Shown piece after piece: positions 35,629-44,396 of a stretch of DNA of 64,000 nucleotides. The stretch is taken from the NCBI GenBank assembly GCA_024276495.1, contig JAJRXC010000020.1, positions 1 through 64,000 on the forward strand, read 5' to 3'. The notes under the pieces are model-generated. The model had not been told where the DNA came from, did not search any database, and was given only the letters and a program-made list of their open reading frames with translations. This stretch comes from Actinomycetes bacterium (GTDB lineage Bacteria; Actinomycetota; Acidimicrobiia; Acidimicrobiales; Aldehydirespiratoraceae). The position numbers and the translations under genes were made by a program. The stretch's first letter is position 1. Every line of letters starts with the position of its first letter.

Positions 35629-38171
35629 CCACCCTCGCCGAACCCGACCTCACGACGCTGGCGCGGGCCTGGGTCGACGTCGACCCCGATCCCGACGACC
35701 GGGCCGAGATCGAGCGGTTGTGCGCGGCCGGCGACCGCGAGCTCGCCGAACGCTTCGGCACCCGGCTCCAGTTCGGCACCGCCGGGCTCCGGGGTCGGCT
35801 CGGCGCCGGACCGGCCCGCATGAACCGGGTCATCGTCCGCGTGGTCGCCGCGGCGCTCGCGGAGCAGGTCCGGCACGGCACCGATCCGCACGTGGTCGTC
35901 GGCTACGACGCCCGCCACGGCAGCACCGACTTCGCCCGGGACACCGCCCGGGTTCTCGCCGCGCGCGGGGTGCGCTGCACCCTCTTCCCTGAGCCGGCGC
36001 CCACTCCCCTCCTGTCGTTCGCGGTGCGCCATCTCGATGCCGACGCGGGCGTGATGGTCACCGCCAGCCACAACCCCCGCGAGGACAACGGCTACAAGGT
36101 CTACGGTCGGGGTGGGGCGCTGATCACCGCGCCGATCGACGCGGAGATCGCCGAGCGGATCGAGACGATCCCGCTCCTCGCCGACGACGACCTCGCCCCG
36201 CTCGATCACCCCGATGTGACGCTCGCCGACGACGGGCTCGTCGCCGCCTACATCGACACGATCGCGACGGTGCTCAGCCCCGACGGTTCCCGCTCGGCCC
36301 GGGTCGCCTACACGCCGATCCACGGCGTGGGTGCCGCAATCGTCCGGCGGGCGTTCGCCGAGACCGGGTTCTCACCTCCTGCCATCGTCGACTCGCAGGC
36401 CGCGCCCGACCCCGACTTCCCGACCGCGCCATTCCCCAATCCCGAGGAGTCGGGGGTTCTCGACCATCTCCTCGCCCTCGCCGGTGAGATCGACGCCGAC
36501 GTCGCGCTCGCCAACGATCCCGACGCCGACCGGCTCGCCGTCGCGGTGCGAAACGGGCCCGCGTGGCATCTGCTGAGCGGCGACGACCTCGGCTGCATCC
36601 TCGCCGAGCACCTGTTGTCGAACCCCACCGACGATCCCCGGTCTCGGCTCGTGATCAACACGGTGGTGTCGTCGCGTTTGTTGGCCGAGATCGCCCGACA
36701 CCACGGTGCCGACCATGCCGAGACGCTCACCGGGTTCAAGTGGATCATGGACCGGCGGACCGACCACGCCGATGCCCGGCTCGTCCTCGGCTACGAGGAG
36801 GCACTCGGCTACGCGGTCTGCGACGAGGTCCGCGACAAGGACGGCATCAGCGCCGCGCTCGTGGTGGCGGAACTGGTCGGCCGACTCCGAGACGAAGGTC
36901 GAACGATGCTCGACGCGCTCGATGATCTCCATCGTCGCCACGGTGTCCACCGCGGCGGGCAACGGTCCGTTCGCTTCGAACGATCCTCCGGTGGCGAACC
37001 GGTGATGGATGTGGCCATGACCGCGCTGCGCACCACTCCACCGAGTGAGCTGGCCGGCGCCGAGGTGGGCGCGGTCGACGATCTTCTCGCCGGTGACCGC
37101 GGCCTCCCGCCCACCAACGGTGTGATCCTGCACCTCGACGACACCCGCGTCGTCGTGCGTCCGAGCGGCACCGAGCCGAAGATGAAGGTCTATGTCGAGG
37201 CCTTCCTCGATCCGACCGACGACGTGGCCACGGCCCGTGGGGAGGCCGACGCCCGGATGCGAGCCATCGCCGACGCGACGGTCGCCCACGTCGCCGAGCC
37301 CGAACGGGCTCCGGCGCCCGACGCGGCGGCCGAAGGCCCGGTTCGGGAACGGGCCGAACGAGTGTTCTCGACGGTGACCGACGGGGCGCGACGCGCCGCG
37401 GATCTCCGCATGGTCGTCGGCTGCGTCGACCTGACCACCCTCGAGGGCAACGACACCCCGGGGCGGATCCGCGCCCTGTGCGCCCAGGCCCGCCGACCGT
37501 CCGCCGCCGACCCGACCGTCGGTCCGACCGCGGCCGTGTGCGTCTATCCCGAGCTGGTGCCGTTGGCCCGGGAGCTCCTCGCCGGGACCCCGGTGCGGGT
37601 GGCCAGCGTGGCCGGTGCCTTTCCGAGCGGGCTGTCGGGGGCCGCGGTGCGAGCAGCCGACATCGCCGACGCGGTCGAGCGGGGAGCCGAGGAGATCGAC
37701 ATCGTCTTGAACCGGTCGGCCGTCCTGTCCGGACGAGACGACGTCGCCGCCCGGGAGCTCGCCGAGGCGAAGATCGCGGCCGGCGCCGCCCACCTCAAGG
37801 TGATCATCGAGGTCGGCGAGCTCGTGTCGCTGGCCGCGATTCGGGCCGCCAGCCGGATGGCGATCGATGCGGGCGCCGACTTCGTGAAGACCTCCACCGG
37901 CAAGACGCCGGTCAACGCGTCACCGCCGGCCGTTCTCGCCATGCTGGAGGAGATCGCCGGGCATCATGGTCGGACCGGTCGCCGGGTCGGGATCAAGGTC
38001 GCCGGTGGCGTGCGCACCGCAGCCGACGCGCTGGGGTATGTCGCCCTCGTCCGCGAGGTGCTGGGCGACGAGTGGTTGACGCCGCAGCTCCTGCGATTCG
38101 GCGCGTCGTCGCTTCTCGGTGCCGTGCTCACCGACCTCGCCCGGACCGAGGACGGGCTCCGCGGTCGCTGA
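35625..38171 (+). CDS. phosphopentomutase-like phosphohexomutase fused to deoxyribose-phosphate aldolase
   Basis: 848 residues. Residues 1 to about 560 are an alpha-D-phosphohexomutase: FGTAGLRGRLGAGPARMN, the phosphoserine loop MVTASHNPREDNGYK (S148), metal loop NDPDADRLAV, GYEEALGYAV and the phosphate site VRPSGTEPKMKVY. After a short Ala/Pro/Glu linker (near 565-585) residues about 590-848 are DeoC: GCVDLTTLEGND, ASVAGAFPSG, EIDIVLN (D692), DFVKTSTGK with Schiff-base K755, and GIKVAGGVRTA (K791). The fusion would turn deoxyribose-1-P into deoxyribose-5-P, then glyceraldehyde-3-P and acetaldehyde. It lies between punA and cdd. Confidence 0.9.
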   Translation: MTTLAEPDLTTLARAWVDVDPDPDDRAEIERLCAAGDRELAERFGTRLQFGTAGLRGRLGAGPARMNRVIVRVVAAALAEQVRHGTDPHVVVGYDARHGSTDFARDTARVLAARGVRCTLFPEPAPTPLLSFAVRHLDADAGVMVTASHNPREDNGYKVYGRGGALITAPIDAEIAERIETIPLLADDDLAPLDHPDVTLADDGLVAAYIDTIATVLSPDGSRSARVAYTPIHGVGAAIVRRAFAETGFSPPAIVDSQAAPDPDFPTAPFPNPEESGVLDHLLALAGEIDADVALANDPDADRLAVAVRNGPAWHLLSGDDLGCILAEHLLSNPTDDPRSRLVINTVVSSRLLAEIARHHGADHAETLTGFKWIMDRRTDHADARLVLGYEEALGYAVCDEVRDKDGISAALVVAELVGRLRDEGRTMLDALDDLHRRHGVHRGGQRSVRFERSSGGEPVMDVAMTALRTTPPSELAGAEVGAVDDLLAGDRGLPPTNGVILHLDDTRVVVRPSGTEPKMKVYVEAFLDPTDDVATARGEADARMRAIADATVAHVAEPERAPAPDAAAEGPVRERAERVFSTVTDGARRAADLRMVVGCVDLTTLEGNDTPGRIRALCAQARRPSAADPTVGPTAAVCVYPELVPLARELLAGTPVRVASVAGAFPSGLSGAAVRAADIADAVERGAEEIDIVLNRSAVLSGRDDVAARELAEAKIAAGAAHLKVIIEVGELVSLAAIRAASRMAIDAGADFVKTSTGKTPVNASPPAVLAMLEEIAGHHGRTGRRVGIKVAGGVRTAADALGYVALVREVLGDEWLTPQLLRFGASSLLGAVLTDLARTEDGLRGR

Positions 38172-38178
38172 GCGGAGA

Positions 38179-38592
38179 TCAGGTGTCGGGGTCGGGCACC
38201 CGCCGCTCCTCGAGCATCCGGGTGTCGAAGGCGTGGGGCAACAGCTCGTGGAGCGGAACCGGGCCCGAATCGGTGTCGAGCAGAAGGTCCGGTCCTCCGT
38301 GCTCGAGCAGGAGCTGCCGACAACGACCACACGGCAGGAGCGGCTCGCCGTGGCCGTCGACGATCGCGACGGCTTCGAGCCGGGTCGCCCCGGCGCGGCG
38401 AAGGTCGGAGACGAGCCCGCATTCGGCGCAGAGGGTGAGGCCGTAGGAGGCGTTCTCCACGTTGCAACCGGCAACGACGCGGCCGTCGCCGGTCAGACCC
38501 GCGGCCCCCACCCGCAGCCCGGAATAGGGCGCGTGGGCACCCTTGCTCACGTCCACTGCCGCGGCGCGGAGCGCGTCCCAATCAATCACCAT
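38179..38592 (-). CDS. cdd: cytidine deaminase
   Basis: 137 residues, the homotetrameric short form. HAPYSGLRVGAAGLT, CNVENASYGLTLCAE (C55, catalytic E57) and LLPCGRCRQLL (C88, C91) give the complete zinc site. It deaminates cytidine and deoxycytidine. It is convergent with the mutase-aldolase gene (seven-base gap), and its start overlaps the upstream Usp stop by 11 bases. It supplies the pyrimidine side of nucleoside salvage. Confidence 0.93.
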   Translation of the reverse strand: MVIDWDALRAAAVDVSKGAHAPYSGLRVGAAGLTGDGRVVAGCNVENASYGLTLCAECGLVSDLRRAGATRLEAVAIVDGHGEPLLPCGRCRQLLLEHGGPDLLLDTDSGPVPLHELLPHAFDTRMLEERRVPDPDT

Positions 38593-39034
38593 TCGAATGC
38601 ACGATCAGCACGCTAGTGCGCGCGTGGGTCGCAACGCGGGTGGAGACGCTGCCGCGGACGAGCCGCGCGGCCCGACCGAGCCCCCGACTTCCGACCACGA
38701 TGAGGTCGGCCCCGATCTTCTCTGCGGTGTCCAAGATGGCGTCGGCCGGGTGATCGTCGACGAGATGGCCCGTGTGGGTCACTCCGTGCGACGTCAACAA
38801 CCCTTCCGCGTCGGCCAACATGCTCTCCGGTGCGGCGAGCACATCGAAGCTGTCGCGGAACTCCGGCGGCAGGTCCTTCACGATGCGCGTCACCTGGCCG
38901 GGGGGCTGCGACTTGTAGGCGACCAGGACGTGGACGACGCCGCCCTCGGCGACGACGCCGGCCGCGGCCTCGACCGCCCGGCGGGCGTCGTCGGATCCGT
39001 CGTATCCGACGAGGACGGTGTGCATGTCGAACAT
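38582..39034 (-). CDS. universal stress protein, single domain
   Basis: 150 residues. HTVLVGYDGSDDARRAVEAA and the ATP-binding end ADLIVVGSRGLGRAARLVRGSVSTRV (GxxGxxxx-G-S form, split here as VVGSRGLGRA and RGSVSTRV) followed by SVLIVHS are canonical. It probably binds ATP. It lies 10 bases after the M50 protease gene and overlaps cdd by 11 bases, so the three are likely one operon. The resemblance to mycobacterial hypoxia gene order (M50-CBS protein next to Usp genes) is noted as a finding. Confidence 0.9.
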   Translation of the reverse strand: MFDMHTVLVGYDGSDDARRAVEAAAGVVAEGGVVHVLVAYKSQPPGQVTRIVKDLPPEFRDSFDVLAAPESMLADAEGLLTSHGVTHTGHLVDDHPADAILDTAEKIGADLIVVGSRGLGRAARLVRGSVSTRVATHARTSVLIVHSNGD

Positions 39035-39044
39035 GGGTGCTCCT

Positions 39045-40214
39045 TCAGCTCGCGACCGTTTCGATGGCGGCGCCGGTCGGGCCGGCCAGTTCCACGGCGG
39101 TGATCAATCGGGCGATGTCGCTCGGTGCGACGATGCCGACGAGTCGCTGGCCGTCCATGACGAGCGCCCGGGCATCCCGGTCGCGCTCCATGGCGGCGGC
39201 GAGGTCGGCGATGTTCGCGTCGGGCGCGACCACCGTCAGCTGCTCGAGGGGAATCGCCGCCGATCCGACGGTGGTGGTCGGCCACGCGTCGCGGTCGAGG
39301 GCCCGGACCGCGTTGACGGTGATCAAGCCGACCACCGACCCGTCCGCCCGAACCACCGGATAGGCAGCGTGGCGACCGCCGAGGATCAGTTCGGTGACGA
39401 ACGACTGGATGGATCCGTCGGCGAGAACCCGTTGGGGAGCCGTTGTCATGATCTCGGCCACCGGAATGTGGCGGAGCGGCTCGATCACGACGACTCGTTG
39501 GACCTCGGCCCGGGCCGCTTCCCGCACGAACCATCCGACCAGTGCCAGCCAGACCCCGCCGATCGCCCCCGCGAACAGGACTTCGAGCAGGCCGAGGACG
39601 ACGAGCGCGCCGCCGATCGTGTGGCCGACCGCGGCCGCTTTGCGGGTCGCCGCCCCCTCGTCGCCCGAACGGGCCCACAGCCACGCCTGGTAGATCCGAC
39701 CACCGTCCATCGGGAACGCGGGGAGGAGATTGAAACCGGCCAGCAACAGGTTGATCGCGCCGTACCATCCGAGGCTCACGCCGACGAGTCCGCCGGTCAC
39801 CATCGCCCCGGCCACCGCCATCACACCGAGCGCGAAGCTCACGGCCGGGCCGGCCGCGGCGATGCGGATCGCGCGCTGCGGCGTGCTCGGACTCGACGAG
39901 AGACGGGCGACACCTCCGAACAGCCAGAGGGTGATGCTGTCGACGACGACGTTCTCGCGGGCCGCGACCAGCGAATGGCCGAGCTCGTGGGCCAGAAGGC
40001 CGACGAGGAAGGCGATCGACAAGAGCGCGGCGGCGAACCAGTACTCGCCGGTCGTGTACGCCGGGGCGAACTCGGGCAGCAGCCCGTCGGCGAGGGACCA
40101 GGCGACCGCCACGACGATCACGACGACGCTCCAGCTCAGCCGGATGTCGATTCCGCGGACGCGGCCGATCACCAAACCACCGTCCGCGGCGCGATCTTCG
40201 CGGGTAGGGCTCAT
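39045..40214 (-). CDS. M50 site-2-type membrane metalloprotease with CBS pair
   Basis: 389 residues. Zinc motif LLAHELGHSLVA (H76, E77, H80) and the third ligand in FNLLPAFPMDGGR (D170) sit in transmembrane segments; other hydrophobic stretches are near 26-45, 118-150 and 195-225. Residues about 250-385 hold two CBS domains (IMTTAPQRVLADGS, DGSVVGLITVN, LVMDGQRLVGIVAPSDIA), which usually bind adenosyl ligands. It would cleave membrane-bound substrates. ATG 40214 has GGAGG six bases upstream. Same layout as Rip3-type proteases of mycobacteria. Confidence 0.9.
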   Translation of the reverse strand: MSPTREDRAADGGLVIGRVRGIDIRLSWSVVVIVVAVAWSLADGLLPEFAPAYTTGEYWFAAALLSIAFLVGLLAHELGHSLVAARENVVVDSITLWLFGGVARLSSSPSTPQRAIRIAAAGPAVSFALGVMAVAGAMVTGGLVGVSLGWYGAINLLLAGFNLLPAFPMDGGRIYQAWLWARSGDEGAATRKAAAVGHTIGGALVVLGLLEVLFAGAIGGVWLALVGWFVREAARAEVQRVVVIEPLRHIPVAEIMTTAPQRVLADGSIQSFVTELILGGRHAAYPVVRADGSVVGLITVNAVRALDRDAWPTTTVGSAAIPLEQLTVVAPDANIADLAAAMERDRDARALVMDGQRLVGIVAPSDIARLITAVELAGPTGAAIETVAS

Positions 40215-40311
40215 CACCGCCTCCAAGATCGATGTTCTCCTTCGACCATCGCGATCCGGCCACGGGTCGCGCAGGGTCGAAGGTCCCCTCCTCAGCCGGG
40301 GAATCTGGTCG

Positions 40312-40317
40312 TAGATT
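40312..40317 (+). promoter_or_regulatory. candidate -10 of the DUF302 gene
   Basis: TAGATT lies 31 bases before ATG 40349, with AAGGAGA at 40337-40343 as ribosome-binding site. No good -35 was seen. Confidence 0.35.
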
Positions 40318-40348
40318 GGCCGCACACCCCCTGATCAAGGAGACCCGC

Positions 40349-40744
40349 ATGATCCACGAAGAGATCGTTGTTCTCTCGACGCCGTTCGACGAATCGCTGG
40401 CGAAGGTGAAGGAGGCGTTCGCGGCGGAAGGTTTCGGCACCCTCACCGAGATCGACATACAGGCGACGTTGGCGAAGAAGATCGGCAAGGAGATGGATCG
40501 CTACACGATCGTCGGCGCCTGCAACCCGAATCTCGCCGGTCGAGCCCTCGACGTCGTACCTCAGATCGGGGCGCTGCTGCCGTGCAACGTCGTCGTTCGC
40601 GAGACCGCCGACGGGGTCTGCGTCGAGGCGATGGATCCGGGGCTGATGGCGTCGGTGACCGGCAACGACGAGGTCACCCCGATTGCCGACGAGGCCCGAC
40701 AACTCGTCGGCAACGCCCTCCGACGGTTGCGGTCGTCGCCGTGA
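40349..40744 (+). CDS. DUF302 domain protein
   Basis: 131 residues. EEIVVLSTPFDESLAKVKEAF, GFGTLTEIDIQATLAKKIG, YTIVGACNPNLAGRALDVVP and LLPCNVVVRE are the DUF302 pattern. The family forms small homodimers of unknown role, often near thiol, metal or sulfur genes. ATG 40349 has AAGGAGA five bases upstream. It is coupled to the thioredoxin gene by GTGA overlap, which supports a redox context. Confidence 0.87.
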   Translation: MIHEEIVVLSTPFDESLAKVKEAFAAEGFGTLTEIDIQATLAKKIGKEMDRYTIVGACNPNLAGRALDVVPQIGALLPCNVVVRETADGVCVEAMDPGLMASVTGNDEVTPIADEARQLVGNALRRLRSSP

Positions 40745-41181
40745 CCGCGTCCTCGGAGATCAGCTGCCCGGCGTGCGGGGCCCGGAACCGGGTTCCGGTC
40801 GCGACCGGCGGGAAGCCCCGGTGTGCGAAGTGCCACGCCGACCTGCCGTGGCTGGCCGACGTCTCCGGACCCGACTTCGACGACGTGGTGGCGGCATCGT
40901 CGCTCCCGGTGCTCGTCGACTTGTGGGCGCCGTGGTGCGGACCGTGCCGGGCCGTCGCCCCCGCCCTGCAGCAGCTCGCGGCCGATCGGGCCGGGGCACT
41001 GCGCATCGTGAAGGTCAACGTCGACGACGAACCCGAGGTGTCGGCCCGCCTCGGGGTTCAGGGCATCCCCACCATGGTGCTCTATCGTGACGGCTCGGAG
41101 ATCGGCCGTCAGGTCGGGGCCCTGCCCGGCGAGCAGATCGCCCGTTGGGTCGACCACGCCCTCGCCGGAGCACGGGGCTGA
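40741..41181 (+). CDS. trxC: thioredoxin 2 with N-terminal zinc finger
   Basis: 146 residues. The N-terminal zinc ribbon uses C9, C12, C28 and C31 (SCPACG, RCAKCH). The thioredoxin fold has LWAPWCGPCRAVAP (C66, C69) and the cis-proline segment VQGIPTMVLY. It reduces disulfides in the cytoplasm; the zinc finger form tends to be induced by oxidative stress. GTG start overlaps the DUF302 stop. Confidence 0.93.
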   Translation: MTASSEISCPACGARNRVPVATGGKPRCAKCHADLPWLADVSGPDFDDVVAASSLPVLVDLWAPWCGPCRAVAPALQQLAADRAGALRIVKVNVDDEPEVSARLGVQGIPTMVLYRDGSEIGRQVGALPGEQIARWVDHALAGARG

Positions 41182-41190
41182 CCGGTCGAG

Positions 41191-41628
41191 ATGGCAAAGT
41201 GGGACATGACCTCCTCCACTGAGCTCCGGGATCGCCGCGAGGCGGTCGTTCGCGAACACATGCAGGCCGAGAACGAACACCGCTGGGACGACGTGATGGC
41301 CACGTTCCGACCGGGCCGGGCCCGCTACGAGCTCGTCGCGTCGGGTGAGGTGTTCGAGGGCGAGTCCGCCGTGCGGGACTATTGGCAACGGGGCCGCGAG
41401 CTCATCCCCGATCAGACCAACGAGCTCATCGCCCTTCATCACGGCGACGACACCGTCATCGTCGAGTTCTGGCTCCGCGGCACGAACACGGGCGGCCCGA
41501 ATCCGACGAATCGGGCGTTCTCGGCCCGGTTGATCGCCGTGTTCGAGTTCGACGACGACCGGATCGTCAACGAGCGGGCCTACTGGGATCGTCGCACCAT
41601 CGAAGAGCAGCTCGGTCTCCACTCGTGA
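41191..41628 (+). CDS. SnoaL/NTF2-like protein
   Basis: 145 residues, cone-shaped NTF2-like fold. REAVVREHMQAENEHRWDDVMATF, GESAVRDYWQRGREL, VIVEFWLRGTNTGG and IVNERAYWDRRTIEEQLGL match the SnoaL-like polyketide-cyclase-related family. Such proteins are isomerases, hydratases or cyclases, or only bind ligands. An alternative ATG is at 41206. It overlaps the amidohydrolase start by GTGA, so the two probably act on one pathway. Confidence 0.8.
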   Translation: MAKWDMTSSTELRDRREAVVREHMQAENEHRWDDVMATFRPGRARYELVASGEVFEGESAVRDYWQRGRELIPDQTNELIALHHGDDTVIVEFWLRGTNTGGPNPTNRAFSARLIAVFEFDDDRIVNERAYWDRRTIEEQLGLHS

Positions 41629-42983
41629 TCCTCGTCCGTGGCACGGTCGTCACGATGAACCCCGACCGGGAGGTCATCGGCGACGGCGCCGTCGCCGTGA
41701 CCGACACGACGATCGCCGCGGTGGGCCGCTACGGCGAGCTCCGGGCGACCCACCCCGATGCGGCCGTGTCCGGCCGGGCCGGCGACCTCGTCCTTCCCGG
41801 TTACGTGAACGGCCATCAGCACCTCACCGGGGACCGCCTCATCCAGTCGACGATTCCCGACGACCTCGCACCGGGCGAGTCGATCTTCACCTGGGCGGTT
41901 CCGGTGCATGCCGTCCACACGGGCGACGACGACGAGCTGTCCGCCACGCTGACGCTGGCGGAGTCGTTGCGCAACGGCATCACCAGCACCTTCGAGGCCG
42001 GCACCGTCGCCCATCCCGAACGGGTGGTCGCCGCCGCCGAGCGCCTCGGGGCGCGGCTCACGGTCGGCACGTGGGGATGGGATGTCGACGACGGACCGTT
42101 CGCCGGTCCGGTCGACGAGGTCATCGACCGTCAGCGCCGGGCCCTGGACCTCTCGACGGGGGATCTGGTGACGAGCTGGGTGAGCCTCGTCGGCCACGAC
42201 CTCATGTCCGACGAGCTCGTCGTCGCGGCCGGCGATCTCGCCCGCGAACGAAACGTGGGTCTGACCTTCCACCTGTCCCCGACGACCGGCGACGTCGAGA
42301 GCTACCTGGGTCGCACCGGTTCCCGGCCGGTCGTGCATCTCGCCTCTCTCGGCGTGCTCGGCCCGGAGGTCGCGATCGCCCACGGCGTGCACCTCGACGA
42401 CGACGAGCTCGCCGTTTTGGCCTCCACCGGCGCCGCGGTGGTCTCGTGCCCGTGGGCCTACCTGCGACTCGGGCAGGGCCTGAGCCGCGAGTTCCGGCAC
42501 TTCGACATCTGGCGGGCCGGTGGCCGTCTCGCGCTCGGGTGCGACGCCGAGAACGCGGGCGACATGGTCGACGGTTTGCGCACGGCCGCCCTGTTCGCCG
42601 GCCTGGCCAAGGACACGCGGATCGATCCGACGGCGTTCGGCGCCCACGATGCGCTCGAGCTCCTGACGATCCGCGGCGCGCAGGCGCTGGGGGTCGCCGA
42701 CCGGGTCGGCTCGATCGAGGTCGGCAAACAGGCGGATCTCGTCGTCCACGACCGGTCCCGCGTCGAGTGGGTTCCCAACAGCCCCGACCCCGTGCTCCAA
42801 CTGGTCTGGGGGAGCGACGGACGGTCGGTGCGCGACGTGTTCGTGGCCGGCCGAGCCGTCGTCGAGGACGGAATCGTCACCACCGTCGACATCGACGATC
42901 TCGTCGACGAGGCGGTCGCCGCCGGCCGCTCGCTGCGGGCTCGCAGCGGGATCCCCGACGCGGTCCGCTGGCCGATTCGCTGA
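41625..42983 (+). CDS. amidohydrolase / heterocycle deaminase-like enzyme (Atz/Trz family)
   Basis: 452 residues. N-terminal ILVRGTVVTMNPDREVIGDGAV and PGYVNGHQHLTGD (first two metal His), TFHLSP, IAHGVHLDDDEL (His ligands) and CDAENAGD (metal Asp) fit the AtzA/TrzA/SsnA-like amidohydrolases that deaminate or dechlorinate ring compounds. It is a paralog of the enzyme at 47.1-48.5 kb, with shared RPVVHLA/RPMVHLA, VAI-H and DD-EL segments. GTG 41625 overlaps the NTF2-like stop. The substrate is unknown; guanine, 8-oxoguanine, adenosine-type or triazine-like rings are family precedents. Confidence 0.85.
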   Translation: MILVRGTVVTMNPDREVIGDGAVAVTDTTIAAVGRYGELRATHPDAAVSGRAGDLVLPGYVNGHQHLTGDRLIQSTIPDDLAPGESIFTWAVPVHAVHTGDDDELSATLTLAESLRNGITSTFEAGTVAHPERVVAAAERLGARLTVGTWGWDVDDGPFAGPVDEVIDRQRRALDLSTGDLVTSWVSLVGHDLMSDELVVAAGDLARERNVGLTFHLSPTTGDVESYLGRTGSRPVVHLASLGVLGPEVAIAHGVHLDDDELAVLASTGAAVVSCPWAYLRLGQGLSREFRHFDIWRAGGRLALGCDAENAGDMVDGLRTAALFAGLAKDTRIDPTAFGAHDALELLTIRGAQALGVADRVGSIEVGKQADLVVHDRSRVEWVPNSPDPVLQLVWGSDGRSVRDVFVAGRAVVEDGIVTTVDIDDLVDEAVAAGRSLRARSGIPDAVRWPIR

Positions 42984-42996
42984 CCGTCCCGTCGGG

Positions 42997-43002
42997 TAAA
43001 GT
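42997..43002 (+). promoter_or_regulatory. candidate -10 of the VOC gene
   Basis: TAAAGT lies 27 bases before ATG 43030. AAGGAG (43020-43025) is the ribosome-binding site and decides that start over the ATG at 43012. Confidence 0.35.
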
Positions 43003-43029
43003 CGGCCCCGGATGCAACCAAGGAGCCCC

Positions 43030-43557
43030 ATGAACTACCCGAACACACTCGTCTTCGTCGACTTCCCGGCCGATGATGTCGACGCCGCCAACGCCTACTA
43101 CGCCGAGGTCTTCGGCTGGGAGGTCGAGGAACGAATCCCCGGCGTGTTCCACCGCATCGTTCCCGGTCAGAACTTCAAGCTCGACGACGGCACCCAGGGG
43201 CCCACCGGCAACCTCCACATGGGCATCGCCGCCGCCGCGAACATGCGACCCCATCCGGACCCGGCCCCGCCCGAGCCCCGCACCCTCAGCCCAGGCGGGA
43301 GGGCCATGCGGGCCTGGATCCTCGTCAGCGAAGACGACTCGTTCGACCGGATCCTCGAGGCGGCCGAACGTCTGGGCGGCACGGTCCTGTGGCGCGACCA
43401 CTTCTGGACGGAGTTCGGTGGCGCCAACGCGTCGTTCCTCGATCCGTGGGGGAACCAGTTCATGCTCTGGCAGCATCTTCCCGATGCCGAACAGGACGAG
43501 GAGACCCATCAGGTCGTCGGCGAGTACTCCGTGCCCGAGGGCTGGACCGTCGAATAG
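43030..43557 (+). CDS. VOC (glyoxalase-like) protein
   Basis: 175 residues. TLVFVDFPADDVDAANAYYAE, VFGWEVEERIPGVFHRI and ASFLDPWGNQFMLWQ are typical of vicinal-oxygen-chelate proteins; the last segment carries the usual C-terminal metal-site region. Members are dioxygenases, isomerases or resistance proteins. It stands 46 bases after the amidohydrolase and ends eight bases from the convergent permease stop. No specific substrate can be named. Confidence 0.82.
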   Translation: MNYPNTLVFVDFPADDVDAANAYYAEVFGWEVEERIPGVFHRIVPGQNFKLDDGTQGPTGNLHMGIAAAANMRPHPDPAPPEPRTLSPGGRAMRAWILVSEDDSFDRILEAAERLGGTVLWRDHFWTEFGGANASFLDPWGNQFMLWQHLPDAEQDEETHQVVGEYSVPEGWTVE

Positions 43558-43565
43558 GCGGGGCC

Positions 43566-44396
43566 TCAGATCAGGTCCTGCGACGAGTGCCAGCGCAGCA
43601 CCCGGCGTTCGACCGCGATGAGGACGAGGACGAACACGACGCCGATGAACGCGAGCACGAAGACGCTGCCCCACAATTGATCGACGAGCAGCCGGGACTG
43701 GGCCACCCGGGCCGTGTTGCCCAGCCCCTCGCTCGAGTTGAAGAACTCACCGATCACCGCGCCGACGAGGGCCAAACCGATGCAGATCCGGGCGGCCGAG
43801 AACAGGTAGGGCAACGACTGGGGCACCCGCAGGCGCCAGTAGACCTCCCAGCGGCTGGCGTTGACCGACCGCAACAGCTCGTGGGTGTCCTCGTCGATCG
43901 AGCGGAGACCGGTGAGGGCGTTGGCCACGAACGGGATCCACGCGAACAGCGCCGCGGTCAGGATCTTCGGCCAGGGCGAGAAACCGAACCAGAGCACGAA
44001 GACCGGCACCAACACCGCGACCGGTGTCGACTGGGTCAGCACGATCACCGGCAGGGTGGCCCGCTCGACGAACCGGGAGTGGGCCATCGCGGTGGCGACG
44101 AGAACCGCCGCGAAGAAGGCCAACCAGAACCCCCAGAACGCCTCTTGCACGGTGACGAGTCCGTGCTCCCAGTAGAAGCCGGGATTCTCGATGATGTGGC
44201 GAAGGATGGAGCTGGGCAGGGGGAGGGTCAGGGGCCGCACGTCGGCCAAGCGGACGTAGAGCTCCCACGCGGCGAAGAACGATCCCAGTCCCCAGAACGG
44301 CGCAATGACGAGCAGGGCGCGGCGCACCCGGTGCGGCGTGCGCTCCGGGGGTTCGTCGGCGCCGGCCTCGTCGTGGCGCGTGTCGACATCGCTCAT
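43566..44396 (-). CDS. ABC transporter permease, NitT/TauT (SsuC/ThiX) type
   Basis: 276 residues, six or so membrane segments after a charged N-terminus. EAFWGFWLAFFAAVLVA, VLTQSTPVAVLVPVFVLWFG and the coupling loop VNASRWEVYWRLRVPQSLPYL are characteristic of this BPD_transp_1 group. Last gene of the NMT1-type importer; ATGA overlap with the ATPase gene. It probably carries a pyrimidine, flavin or sulfonate-like ligand, as judged only from the family. Confidence 0.9.
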   Translation of the reverse strand: MSDVDTRHDEAGADEPPERTPHRVRRALLVIAPFWGLGSFFAAWELYVRLADVRPLTLPLPSSILRHIIENPGFYWEHGLVTVQEAFWGFWLAFFAAVLVATAMAHSRFVERATLPVIVLTQSTPVAVLVPVFVLWFGFSPWPKILTAALFAWIPFVANALTGLRSIDEDTHELLRSVNASRWEVYWRLRVPQSLPYLFSAARICIGLALVGAVIGEFFNSSEGLGNTARVAQSRLLVDQLWGSVFVLAFIGVVFVLVLIAVERRVLRWHSSQDLI

